Assembly: GCA_018003515.1 (NCBI GenBank)
Contig: JAGNDO010000058.1
Location: forward strand, 1 to 33,972
Source of the DNA: Caldilineaceae bacterium
GTDB lineage: Bacteria > Chloroflexota > Anaerolineae > Caldilineales > Caldilineaceae
DNA: 33,972 nucleotides
Direction: 5' to 3'
Shown piece by piece: positions 21,909 to 33,500 of this stretch. A model generated the notes under the pieces. The model was not told the origin of the DNA, ran no database searches, and was given only the letters and a program-made list of their open reading frames with translations. Position 1 is the first letter of the stretch, and each line of letters starts with the position of its first letter. A program made the translations under genes and the position numbers.

Positions 21909-22541
21909 TTAGCCAGCAAACCGATAAATGGCATCCACCTGCTCCGGCCCGCTGATGCGCACCTGCAAATCCTGGAGCAGGCCGTCCCGAATGCTGTAGA
22001 TCCAGCCGTGGATGGAGAGGGATTGGCCCCGCTGCCAGGCATTTTGCACAATGGCGGTCTGGGCCACCCGGCTGACCTGGGCGACGACGTTGAGCTCGCA
22101 CAGGCGGTCAACCCGGGCTTCCCGGTTGGGCAGGGCCTCCACCTCATCTTGGTGGCGGTGATAGGTGTCCTTGATATTGCGCAGCCAATTGTCGATCAGC
22201 CCCAGGGATTTGTTCTCATAGGCCGCGGCCACCCCGCCACAGCCATAGTGACCGCAGACGATCACATGCTTCACCTTGAGATATTCCACGGCGTATTGCA
22301 GAACCGAAAGCAGGTTGAGATCCGTGTGCACCACCAAATTGGCGATATTGCGATGCACAAAGACTTCGCCTGGGTCCAATCCGGTGATCTGGTTGGCAGG
22401 CACCCGACTGTCCGCACAGCCGATCCAGAGATATTCCGGGGCCTGTTGATGGGAGAGCCGTTCAAAAAAGCCGGGATCCTGGGCCTTGATGGCGTCGGCC
22501 CAGCGGCGGTTGTTGGCGGCAAGGTGGGTGAGTTGGTCCAT
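21909..22541 (-). CDS. Beta-class carbonic anhydrase
   Basis: A 210-residue beta-carbonic anhydrase. The zinc site is Cys42, His98 and Cys101 (IGCADSRVPAN and CGHYGCGG), with the Asp44-Arg46 dyad; these numbers coincide with those I recall for E. coli Can. It interconverts CO2 and bicarbonate in the cytoplasm. The start at 22541 gives the normal family start MDQLTHLAANNRRWAD; the frame stays open a further 166 codons upstream, through the end of the helicase gene in another frame, which is not coding. No good ribosome site is seen before this ATG. Confidence 0.95.
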   Translation of the reverse strand: MDQLTHLAANNRRWADAIKAQDPGFFERLSHQQAPEYLWIGCADSRVPANQITGLDPGEVFVHRNIANLVVHTDLNLLSVLQYAVEYLKVKHVIVCGHYGCGGVAAAYENKSLGLIDNWLRNIKDTYHRHQDEVEALPNREARVDRLCELNVVAQVSRVAQTAIVQNAWQRGQSLSIHGWIYSIRDGLLQDLQVRISGPEQVDAIYRFAG

Positions 22542-22625
22542 AGGTAGTTGGTGGGTTGGTTGATTTGTTGATTGGATGATTTTTTGGAAGGGGCTTGAGT
22601 TGGTGCGGGTGTGAGGTTTGCACAA

Positions 22626-22672
22626 AAATGGGGTGGGCGTCAAGTCACCGCGATGACTCGACACCCACCCCG
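22626..22672 (-). terminator. Rho-independent terminator of the helicase gene
   Basis: Starting 9 nt after the helicase stop on the minus strand, GGGGTGGGTGTCGAGTCA pairs with TGACTTGACGCCCACCCC (one or two mismatches), followed by ATTTTTG. It is a classical stem plus T-run. The region between it and the carbonic anhydrase ATG is a low-complexity AACCAACC/AATCAACA stretch. Confidence 0.85.
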
Positions 22673-22680
22673 TCTGTTTT

Positions 22681-24279
<1,599 letters not shown>

Positions 24280-24326
24280 TGGTTTTGCTCCAGAAATATG
24301 AACTAAAATAGATAGCTTTCCTTGCC

Positions 24327-24335
24327 ATCATACCA
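24327..24335 (-). promoter_or_regulatory. Extended -10 promoter for the helicase
   Basis: On the minus strand TGGTATGAT (24335-24327) has a TG extension and a TATGAT hexamer, like the TGGTATAAT at 220-228. Transcription would begin about 40 nt before the ATG. No clear -35 is seen. Confidence 0.4.
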
Positions 24336-24409
24336 TAATCACCGAACAATGACCGTAATCTTGCCAGGGTCAAACAGATGTCGTGCCCGTACGCTTCCCG
24401 GCGTTTCCT

Positions 24410-24438
24410 TTGGGAAATTCCGGCTTTTCTGGCATACT
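24410..24438 (+). promoter_or_regulatory. Candidate promoter for the FmdB gene
   Basis: TTGGGA (24410-24415), a 17-nt spacer ending in TGG, and CATACT (24433-24438). The hexamers are imperfect but spacing is ideal. The leader would be about 64 nt. Confidence 0.4.
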
Positions 24439-24508
24439 TGGGGACGTGAAATGTGTTGCGCCCGTTTCGCCATTCGCCCTTCGCCATTCGCTCTTGGAGA
24501 TCAAGCCC

Positions 24509-24841
24509 ATGCCCATCTACGAATACCAATGCCCCGACTGCGGGGAGGTCATCTCCCATCTGTGGCGGACCGTGGCCGCGGCGGACGCAGCGGCAGCCGC
24601 CAACACCACGCCCGCCTGCCCCGCCTGCGGTCAATCTCAGACCGAGCGCATTATGTCCCAGGTGGCCGTGCTGGGCAGTTTGGGCGGGTTGACCCCGTCC
24701 GAGCAGGCCGGGGTGCGGGCGGAGGACAACCGCCAAGCCTCCTTCCAGTCTCACGAAGAGATCAAGAAACTTCAGGCCAACCGGCAGAAGAAGAACGAGG
24801 CCAAGTACGGGGAACAGCTTTTCAAGAGTTCACAGAAATGA
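24509..24841 (+). CDS. FmdB family zinc-ribbon protein
   Basis: A 110-residue protein starting MPIYEYQCPDCGEV, the typical FmdB/putative regulatory zinc ribbon, with CPDC near residue 8 and CPACGQ near residue 37 as metal ligands. The spacing between the Cys pairs is lengthened by an Ala-rich stretch. The C-terminal third is charged and lysine-rich (KKLQANRQKKNEAKYGEQLFK). FmdB proteins are poorly characterised; they were named from a formamidase regulator. GGAG at 24496-24499 is 9 nt upstream of the ATG. The TGA overlaps the ATG of the acylphosphatase by 4 bp. Confidence 0.88.
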   Translation: MPIYEYQCPDCGEVISHLWRTVAAADAAAAANTTPACPACGQSQTERIMSQVAVLGSLGGLTPSEQAGVRAEDNRQASFQSHEEIKKLQANRQKKNEAKYGEQLFKSSQK

Positions 24842-25113
24842 CCATCTGCAAGCACATGACCATCAGCGGACGGGTCCAGGGCGTGGGCTTCCGCTATAGC
24901 ACCCTCTCCCAAGCCAACGCCCTGGGGCTGAACGGCTGGGTGCGCAACCTGTGGGATGGCCGGGTCGAAGTCCTGGCCTGGGGACCGCCAGAGACCATGA
25001 CCGCCTTCGAGGCCTGGTGCCGCCAAGGCCCCCTCCACGCCAAGGTCACCACCGTCAACAGCATGGACAGCCAACCCGACACCACAGCCAAAGGCTTCCG
25101 TATCCGCCACTAA
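24838..25113 (+). CDS. Acylphosphatase
   Basis: A 91-residue acylphosphatase of normal size. The substrate loop GRVQGVGFRYST holds the catalytic Arg, and GWVRNLWDGRVEV holds the catalytic Asn. It hydrolyses acyl phosphates such as carbamoyl or acetyl phosphate in the cytoplasm. Its ATG overlaps the FmdB stop (ATGA), implying translational coupling. The stop codon is immediately followed by an octamer array. Confidence 0.94.
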   Translation: MTICKHMTISGRVQGVGFRYSTLSQANALGLNGWVRNLWDGRVEVLAWGPPETMTAFEAWCRQGPLHAKVTTVNSMDSQPDTTAKGFRIRH

Positions 25114-25114
25114 T

Positions 25115-25174
25115 CCAATCTCCCAATCTCCTAATCTCCCAATCTCTCTTTTGAGATTGAGAGATTAGGAGATT
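25115..25174. repeat. Octamer inverted array (AATCTCCC), copy 1
   Basis: Units AATCTCCC/AATCTCCT (25115-25146), a 6-nt loop, then the complement (25153-25174). The inner 22-nt arms match at 21 positions. It separates acylphosphatase from hisZ and ends one base before the first ATG of hisZ, supplying the AGGAG in front of it. A larger array of the same unit lies at 27073-27175 after hisG. Confidence 0.9.
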
Positions 25175-26425
25175 ATGTCACCAGAAACGACTCCTATGAC
25201 CAAACCCACAGCCCACATCCCTAGCGGTGTGGCCGATTATTTTTGGGGCGAGGCGTATCGCCGCCGCCAACTGGAAAGCACCCTGCTCGCCACCTTCCGG
25301 GGCTGGGGATACGGCGACGTGATCCCCCCCACCTTCGAATACGACGCCACCCTGGGCATCGAGGCCAACGCCGACCTGCAAGCCGAGATGTACCGCTTCC
25401 TCGACCGGGACGGCGGCACCCTGGCCCTGCGCCCGGAGATGACCACCGCCGTGGCCCGGCTGGTGGGCACCCGGCTCCACGACTGGCCCATGCCCCAGCG
25501 CTTTTGCTATGCGGGCAGCGTCTTCCGCTACACCGAACCCCAGGCCGGCCGCCAGCGGGAGTTCTGGCAGGCTGGCGTGGAACTGATCGGCGCCAATTCG
25601 CCCCAGGCCGACGCCGAAGTGCTGGCCCTGACCATCGCCGCCCTGGACGCCGCCGGGCTGGACGATTTCCGCATCGTCCTCGGCCACATGGGCTATCTGC
25701 GCGGCCTGCTGGACGACCTCAAACTGCCCGCCGCCCAGGCCGACGCCCTGCGTCAGGCCATCGACCGCAAGAGCGAGCCGGAGTTGGCCGACTTTCTGCG
25801 GGACGTGCCCCTGACCGCCCCCCAACGTCGCACGGTCGAGGAGCTCCCCCTGCTCAACGGCCCGGACGGCGAGACGGTCATCGCCCAAGCCGCCGCCCTC
25901 TGCCTCAACCCGGCCATGTCCGCCGCCCTGGACAACCTGCGCACCATCTACGCCGCCCTCGCCGCTCAGGGAATCGCCCACCGGGTGGATCTGGACCTGG
26001 CCGAAATCCGCAACCTGGGCTACTACACGGGCATCACCTTCGAGGCCCTTGTGCCCCATCTCGGTTTTTCCGTGGCCAGCGGCGGACGCTATGACGCCCT
26101 AGTCGGTCATTTCGGCCCCAACCAGCTTGCCGTGGGGGTAGCCTTGGGCATCGACCGCCTGCTCCTTGCATTGGAAGCCCACAGCAGCGAAAACCCCAGC
26201 CCCGTGCGCCCGGTTCCGCCGGACATCCTGGTCTCGGTCAGCGATGACCCGGACTGCCTGGCCACGTTGGCCATCTGGCGGGCCGAAGGCAAGCGGGTGA
26301 TGGTGGACGTCAGGGGGCGGACAGGCGTTGAGTTGGCCGCCTATGGCGCAAAAATTGGCGCGATTGAAGTCTTGACTTGGTCCGCTGGTGGGTTTGAAGG
26401 GGGGAACGGCAATGATAACAAATAG
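25175..26425 (+). CDS. hisZ: ATP phosphoribosyltransferase regulatory subunit HisZ
   Basis: A 416-residue HisRS-like protein: IPSGVADYFWGEAYRRRQLE, ALRPEMTTAVARL (motif 2-like), QRFCYAGSVFRYTEPQAGRQREFWQAGVELIG, and ASGGRYDALVGHFG with AVGVALGIDRLLLAL (motif 3-like), without a tRNA-binding context. Short-form HisG follows directly, overlapping by 14 bp, which confirms HisZ rather than HisRS. It is needed for activity and histidine feedback of the HisZG octamer, first step of histidine synthesis. Two starts are possible: ATG 25175 with AGGAG only 3 nt away, or ATG 25196 (MTKPTAHIPSG), which looks more family-like but lacks a ribosome site. Confidence 0.9.
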   Translation: MSPETTPMTKPTAHIPSGVADYFWGEAYRRRQLESTLLATFRGWGYGDVIPPTFEYDATLGIEANADLQAEMYRFLDRDGGTLALRPEMTTAVARLVGTRLHDWPMPQRFCYAGSVFRYTEPQAGRQREFWQAGVELIGANSPQADAEVLALTIAALDAAGLDDFRIVLGHMGYLRGLLDDLKLPAAQADALRQAIDRKSEPELADFLRDVPLTAPQRRTVEELPLLNGPDGETVIAQAAALCLNPAMSAALDNLRTIYAALAAQGIAHRVDLDLAEIRNLGYYTGITFEALVPHLGFSVASGGRYDALVGHFGPNQLAVGVALGIDRLLLALEAHSSENPSPVRPVPPDILVSVSDDPDCLATLAIWRAEGKRVMVDVRGRTGVELAAYGAKIGAIEVLTWSAGGFEGGNGNDNK

Positions 26426-27059
26426 CCCCGCCCCACTTCTGATCGCCCTACCCAAGGGCAGGCTGGCCGAGAAAAGCCTGGATCTACTGGCCAGCGCTGG
26501 TCTGTCGATTCCAGATGGCGAGACCGGTCGTAAATTGATCTTGGAAAGCCAGGACGCATCCATCAACTACATCCTGGCCAAGCCCTGGGACGTGCCAACT
26601 TATGTCGAGTACGGAGCCGCCGACATCGGCATCTGCGGCCTAGATGTCCTACGTGAGAGCGGGCGGGATGTCTACGAGCCCCTGCTTCTGCCCTACGGTT
26701 TCTGTCGCCTGGCCGTGGCTGGCCCCGTGGATCGGCCCGACACGCCCATGCGCTACGAAAGCCAGCCCCGGGTGGCCACCAAATTCCCCCGGCTGACCGC
26801 CCAGTTTTTCCAAAAGCGGGGCATCAACGCCGAGATCATCGCCCTCAGCGGCTCCGTAGAGCTTGGCCCCCTCACCAAACTGGCCGACCTGATCGTCGAC
26901 CTCGTCGAAACCGGCGACACCCTGCGCGCCAACGGTCTCGCCGAATTCCGCACCATCCTGGAAATCCAAGCCGTCCTCATCGTCAACCGCGCCGCCTACC
27001 GCACCAAGTCCGCCCAGGTGCAGGGGGTGATTCGGGCGTTGCGCGGGGTGATTGGTTGA
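26412..27059 (+). CDS. hisG: ATP phosphoribosyltransferase catalytic subunit HisG (short form)
   Basis: A 215-residue short-form HisG: LLIALPKGRLAEKSL at the N-terminus, YVEYGAADIGICGLDVL, and VDLVETGDTLRANGL, the PRPP-binding loop. It lacks the C-terminal regulatory domain of long HisG, matching the HisZ encoded just upstream. It condenses ATP and PRPP to phosphoribosyl-ATP. The ATG at 26412 has a GGGGGGAA purine run about 7 nt upstream and overlaps the hisZ end by 14 bp. The rest of the histidine pathway is not in the window. Confidence 0.95.
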   Translation: MITNSPAPLLIALPKGRLAEKSLDLLASAGLSIPDGETGRKLILESQDASINYILAKPWDVPTYVEYGAADIGICGLDVLRESGRDVYEPLLLPYGFCRLAVAGPVDRPDTPMRYESQPRVATKFPRLTAQFFQKRGINAEIIALSGSVELGPLTKLADLIVDLVETGDTLRANGLAEFRTILEIQAVLIVNRAAYRTKSAQVQGVIRALRGVIG

Positions 27060-27072
27060 TAGGTTGATTTTT

Positions 27073-27175
27073 GGTGGGAGATTGGGAGATTGAGAGAGTA
27101 GGAGATTAGGAGATTGGCGTTGGACACGAACCAATCTCCCAATCTCCCAATCTCCTAATCTCTCAATCTCTCACC
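27073..27175. repeat. Octamer inverted array (AATCTCCC), copy 2
   Basis: Two 45-nt arms (27073-27117 and 27131-27175) of GGGAGATT-type units and their complement, with a 13-nt loop. It lies between hisG and the epimerase gene. It could form a long hairpin ending the his transcript, though no T-run follows. Confidence 0.9.
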
Positions 27176-27199
27176 CCACACACAGAAAGCACCCACACC

Positions 27200-27739
27200 A
27201 TGACCAAAATCACCGAATCCCCCCTCATCGCTGGCGTCAAATTCACCCATCTGCGCGCGTTTGGGGATGAGCGGGGGCGCTTCTTGGAGACCTTCCGCAA
27301 GGACTGGTTCCCGGAGCGCACCTGGGACCGACTCCAAACCAACCGCAGCGACAGCATCGCCGGGGTGTTGAGGGGGTTGCACTATCACTTCCATCAAGTG
27401 GACTATTGGTATTGCCCCAAAGGCATCCTGCGCGTCGGCATGGCGGATCTGCGTCCCTCCTCCCCCACCTTCCGGGCCAGCCAGGTGATCGAGATCGGCG
27501 ACGAGAACCAGATGGGCGTCTTCATCCCCGTGGGCGTGGCGCATGGGTTTTACGCCGTGACCGATGTCACCCTCACTTATCTTGTGGACAACTATTACGA
27601 CGGCGCGGACGAACTGGGCGTGGCGTGGAACGATCCGGCGTTGGGTGTAGCGTGGAATGTGGTCGATCCGATTCTATCCGGGCGGGATCAGCAGAATCCA
27701 TTGTTGATGAATATCGATCCTACAAAAATGCCGAAGTAG
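27200..27739 (+). CDS. RmlC-like dTDP-4-dehydrorhamnose 3,5-epimerase family protein
   Basis: A 179-residue cupin of the RmlC family: DERGRFLETFRKDWF at the N-terminus, RGLHYH with putative catalytic base His61, FIPVGVAHGFYAV, and YLVDNYYD with the Tyr132/Tyr133 pair. It would epimerise dTDP-4-keto-6-deoxyglucose in dTDP-rhamnose or related sugar synthesis. The variant RGLHYH (usually RGLHYQ) and absence of rmlA, rmlB or rmlD neighbours leave the exact sugar open. It stands alone between two repeat-rich spacers. Confidence 0.85.
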   Translation: MTKITESPLIAGVKFTHLRAFGDERGRFLETFRKDWFPERTWDRLQTNRSDSIAGVLRGLHYHFHQVDYWYCPKGILRVGMADLRPSSPTFRASQVIEIGDENQMGVFIPVGVAHGFYAVTDVTLTYLVDNYYDGADELGVAWNDPALGVAWNVVDPILSGRDQQNPLLMNIDPTKMPK

Positions 27740-27779
27740 GGCTCTGGATGTGCGTGGCGGCCATCGTTGGACACACATT

Positions 27780-27928
27780 GAGCATTCCGGGAAAGGGCCG
27801 GGACGTTTTTGGGTCGAGTCAATAGTGTTGGCCCATTCCCGGAATGGTGAGGCTATCCGCTCATCCCGGAATGGGCCAACAGATCTACCCAACCGCAGAA
27901 GGAACCGGCCTATTCCGGGATGATCCAT
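27780..27928. repeat. ATTCCGGGAAT-type repeats in the spacer before the antitoxin gene
   Basis: Four related segments (CATTCCGGGAAAGGGCC, CCCATTCCCGGAATGG, CATCCCGGAATGGGCC, GGCCTATTCCGGGATGATCC) lie in both orientations. The best pair is TGTTGGCCCATTC (about 27826) with GAATGGGCCAACA (to about 27881). No gene is seen in the 278-bp spacer. Confidence 0.7.
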
Positions 27929-27968
27929 TTCGTTTCCGAAAAATTGATGCACACCTGTTTGTGGTTAA

Positions 27969-27992
27969 ATACATGTGCTGCGCATGTTGTAT
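27969..27992. promoter_or_regulatory. Possible operator of the Phd/YefM-like gene
   Basis: ATACA and TGTAT flank an inner CATG...CATG pair, giving an imperfect palindrome 26 nt before the antitoxin ATG. Phd/YefM proteins repress their own operons through palindromes of this general type. The match is short and could be chance. Confidence 0.3.
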
Positions 27993-28017
27993 GCCATTTG
28001 CGAAGACGGAATAAACC

Positions 28018-30385
<2,368 letters not shown>

Positions 30386-30388
<3 letters not shown>

Positions 30389-30465
30389 AAATAGAACACG
30401 GGTTGGACGGGTGTGACGGATTTTTACGGATTTTTTTTGATCCGTCCAATCCGTGTTCTATTTTT
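30386..30465. terminator. Inverted repeat, AACACGGAT family, copy 2, ligA terminator
   Basis: The left arm starts with the ligA stop (TAAAAATAGAACACGGG) and the right arm (30440-30465) is its complement, 24 of 26 positions matching. A T-run (30431-30438) lies in the loop and TTTTT ends the right arm, so it resembles a rho-independent terminator. It is the same family as 87-196. Confidence 0.8.
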
Positions 30466-30470
30466 GCAAG

Positions 30471-30499
30471 TTGCAAAGCGCGCAAAGTTCCGCTATACT
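30471..30499 (+). promoter_or_regulatory. Promoter for the clostripain-family gene
   Basis: TTGCAA (30471-30476), a 17-nt spacer and TATACT (30494-30499). Transcription would start near 30506, giving a leader of about 48 nt. Inferred from consensus. Confidence 0.6.
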
Positions 30500-30553
30500 C
30501 CATCCTTTTCCCATCCCCATCCAGATCCCATTTTTACACAAAGGAGATCCGCT

Positions 30554-33500
30554 GTGAATTTTATCCAAGCTGTTCGTCCGCGCCGCTTGTGGGTTGTGGC
30601 GTTGCTGGTCACCACCCTGCTCGCCCTGTTGTGGAGCCGGACCTCGGCGGCCCCGCTTCCCGCCCAACCTGCCCAGGCCGCGGCGGCCGACTGGTTGATC
30701 ATGGTCTATCTTGACGCCGACGATAACTCGTTGGAAGAGGATATGCTGATCGACATGCAGGAGATGGAGGTGGTGGGTTCCTCGGAAAACGTGCATATCG
30801 TGGTCCAGGTGGACCGCTTTGTGGGGGCGTACGATGGCATGGAGGACTTCACCTCGGCCCGGCGCTACTACGTCACCCAGGACGACGACCCCACCGAGAT
30901 CGGCTCGGAGATGGTGGAAGATCTGGGCGAAGTGACCATGGGGGACGGCGGCACGCTGGAGGAGTTCATCGTGTGGGCCGTGGAGAATTATCCGGCCCAG
31001 AAGACCATGCTGATCATGTCCGACCACGGCATGGGCTGGCCCGGCGGCTTTGGCGACCCGGACCCGGACGTACTCGGGGCCGACGACATCCTCATGCGGG
31101 AATGGTTCGATCAGGACAGCATGTGGCTGATGGAGATCGACCGCACCTTGGCCAGCAGCCTGAAGGCCGCCGGGCTGAAACAGTTTGACGTGGTCGGCTT
31201 TGACGCCTGCCTCATGGCCCAACTAGAGGTCTTCACCGCCCTGGCCCCCTATGCCAAATACGCCGTGGCTTCCGAGGAGACCGAGCCGGGGGTGGGCTGG
31301 GCCTATGCGGCCTGGATGACCGAATTGACCGAAAACCCCACATGGACCGGGGCGGATCTGTCCAAATCCATCGTGCGCACCTACATCGACGACGATCTGC
31401 GCCCCTATTGGGACGCGGATTTCCGGGGCGAGATGGAGCCAGAACAATTGGCCCCGGTCCTCTTCAACGACGCCACGTTGACCGCGGTAGATCTCTCGGC
31501 CATCCCGGCCCTCAATACGGCTTTGGATGGCTTCACCGCCGCCCTCACCGGGATCGACCAGAACGGGGTGGCCAAGGCCCGCACCTATGCCCAAGCCTAC
31601 GAAAGCGTCTTTGGCGAAGAGGGGGAGGACGGATCAAAGTGGCCCTCGCCCTACATCGACCTGGGCCACTTTGCCCAATTGGTGATGAAGGGCAACAGCG
31701 ACGCCTCCCTGCAAACCGCGGGCAAGGCGTTGCAGGCCGCACTGAAAAAGGCCGTGATCCTGGAACGCCACGGGGTGGGCCGCAAGGGGTCCCAGGGCAT
31801 CGCCATCTATTTCCCGGTCAAGAGCATGGTTCAGACCGAGGACAATCTGGGCTATACCACCGTGGCCGCCCGCTTCACCGAGACGACCCAGTGGGACGAA
31901 TTCCTGGGCTTCCACGCTTCCGGCGGCGTCACCCAGAGCTTCAACAAGCCCAAGGCGGATCCCGTGGCCGTGGCCCGTGAGGCCCTGTCCGAGGAACTGC
32001 TGGAAGAGGATATCGACTACCTCTTCGAGCTGATCGCCCAACTGATCGACGAGGAATACACCCCGGAAGAGATGATCCCCATCCTGGTGGACGAAGTCGG
32101 CTATCCCCAAGAAGTGGCCGACTATATGCTGGAAAACGGCCTCTTGGCCCCGTCCCCGGCCAGCCGCAGCGCCAGCACGGCCCGAGCCTTTGCCAAACCT
32201 GTCAAAGTCGGCCCCATCAAACTCTCCGCAGAGCTGGCCGAACCGGACGCGCCGGTCAACATCAGCACGGAGATCACTGGCGACCGGTTGGCCTATGTCT
32301 ACAGCTTTATTGGCCGCTTCCTGCCCAAGGATGATGTGCTGATCATCGAGGACCAGGACTACATCTTTGCCGACGAAAGCCAGGACGTGGGCGGCGTCAC
32401 CGTGCCCGTGTGGCCGGCGGATGGCTTCATCGTTGACTTCGACTGGGAGCCCACGGTCTACGCCATCAGCGACGGCGAGACCTCCCTGCGTGTGCTCTTT
32501 GCCCCGGAAAGCTACGGCGATGCCCCCACCTATGCGGTCAACGGCGTCTATCATTTCAAGGATGGCAGCCCGGACAAATACGCCAAGTTGCTCTTCCGAG
32601 AGGGCGAACTGGTGCAGATCTTCGGCTTCACCGGCGCGGGGACCGATGGCAAGGGCGCGCCCCGGGAGATCCGCGCCACCCCTGGGGACACGATCACCCT
32701 GATCGAAGAGGGCCTCAACCTGGCCGACGACGCCCAGGGCAGCTACAATCGGGAGATCGGGGACCTCACCTTTGGGGACACGCCCTTCTTCATTGAGGAG
32801 ACCCCGGCCCCCAGCGGCAACTACGTGGTCGGCATCATCGCCGAGGACCTGGACGGCCAGACCTACGAGCAATACGAGGGCCTCTTCGTGATCAACCCGG
32901 ACGCCGTGGCCGAGGACGGTTTTGCCCCCTATGCCAACGACGAACTGGCCTTCGCCCTCCTCTACCCCGAAACATGGACCGTGGACGAGAGCGACCCGGA
33001 GGCCATCAGCTTTGTCAGCGACGACGAAGCCGCCTTCATCACCGTGGAGCAGTTGAGCTATCCCGACGCCGACAGCCTGCTGGCGGCCAGCGAACAGGCC
33101 CTCCAAGACGCCGTGGAAAGCCTGGGCGAGGAAGCGGATCTGGCCGATCTTGAGTTTGGCGAGGCCCAGGACTATGTGCTGGGATCCTACGACGCCCGCC
33201 TGATCGACTTCTTCGCCACCCTGGACGACATCCCCCTGCTCGGCACCGTGGTCGCCTCCACGCCCACCGAGGGCGTCACCCATGTGGTCCTCGCCGTGGC
33301 CCAGGATGATATTTATACAGATACAGCACCTCTCTTTGATGCTGTTTTCTTCAGCTTTGACGTGTTACTTTCCGGCATCGACCGAGGGGTGGCCGGAGCC
33401 GCGCCGCCCGTTGTAGACGAAGTCCTGTTTGAGGACGACTTTAGCGACCCGGAGAGCGGTCTCTTCCAGGACGAGGTCGCCCAGGAGTGGGGCCGCGGCT

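Noticed and set aside
31634-33283. A 549-codon minus-strand frame opposite the clostripain-family gene
   Set aside because: The plus strand has a signal peptide, catalytic motifs and a promoter; the minus frame has no recognisable domain and is a shadow.
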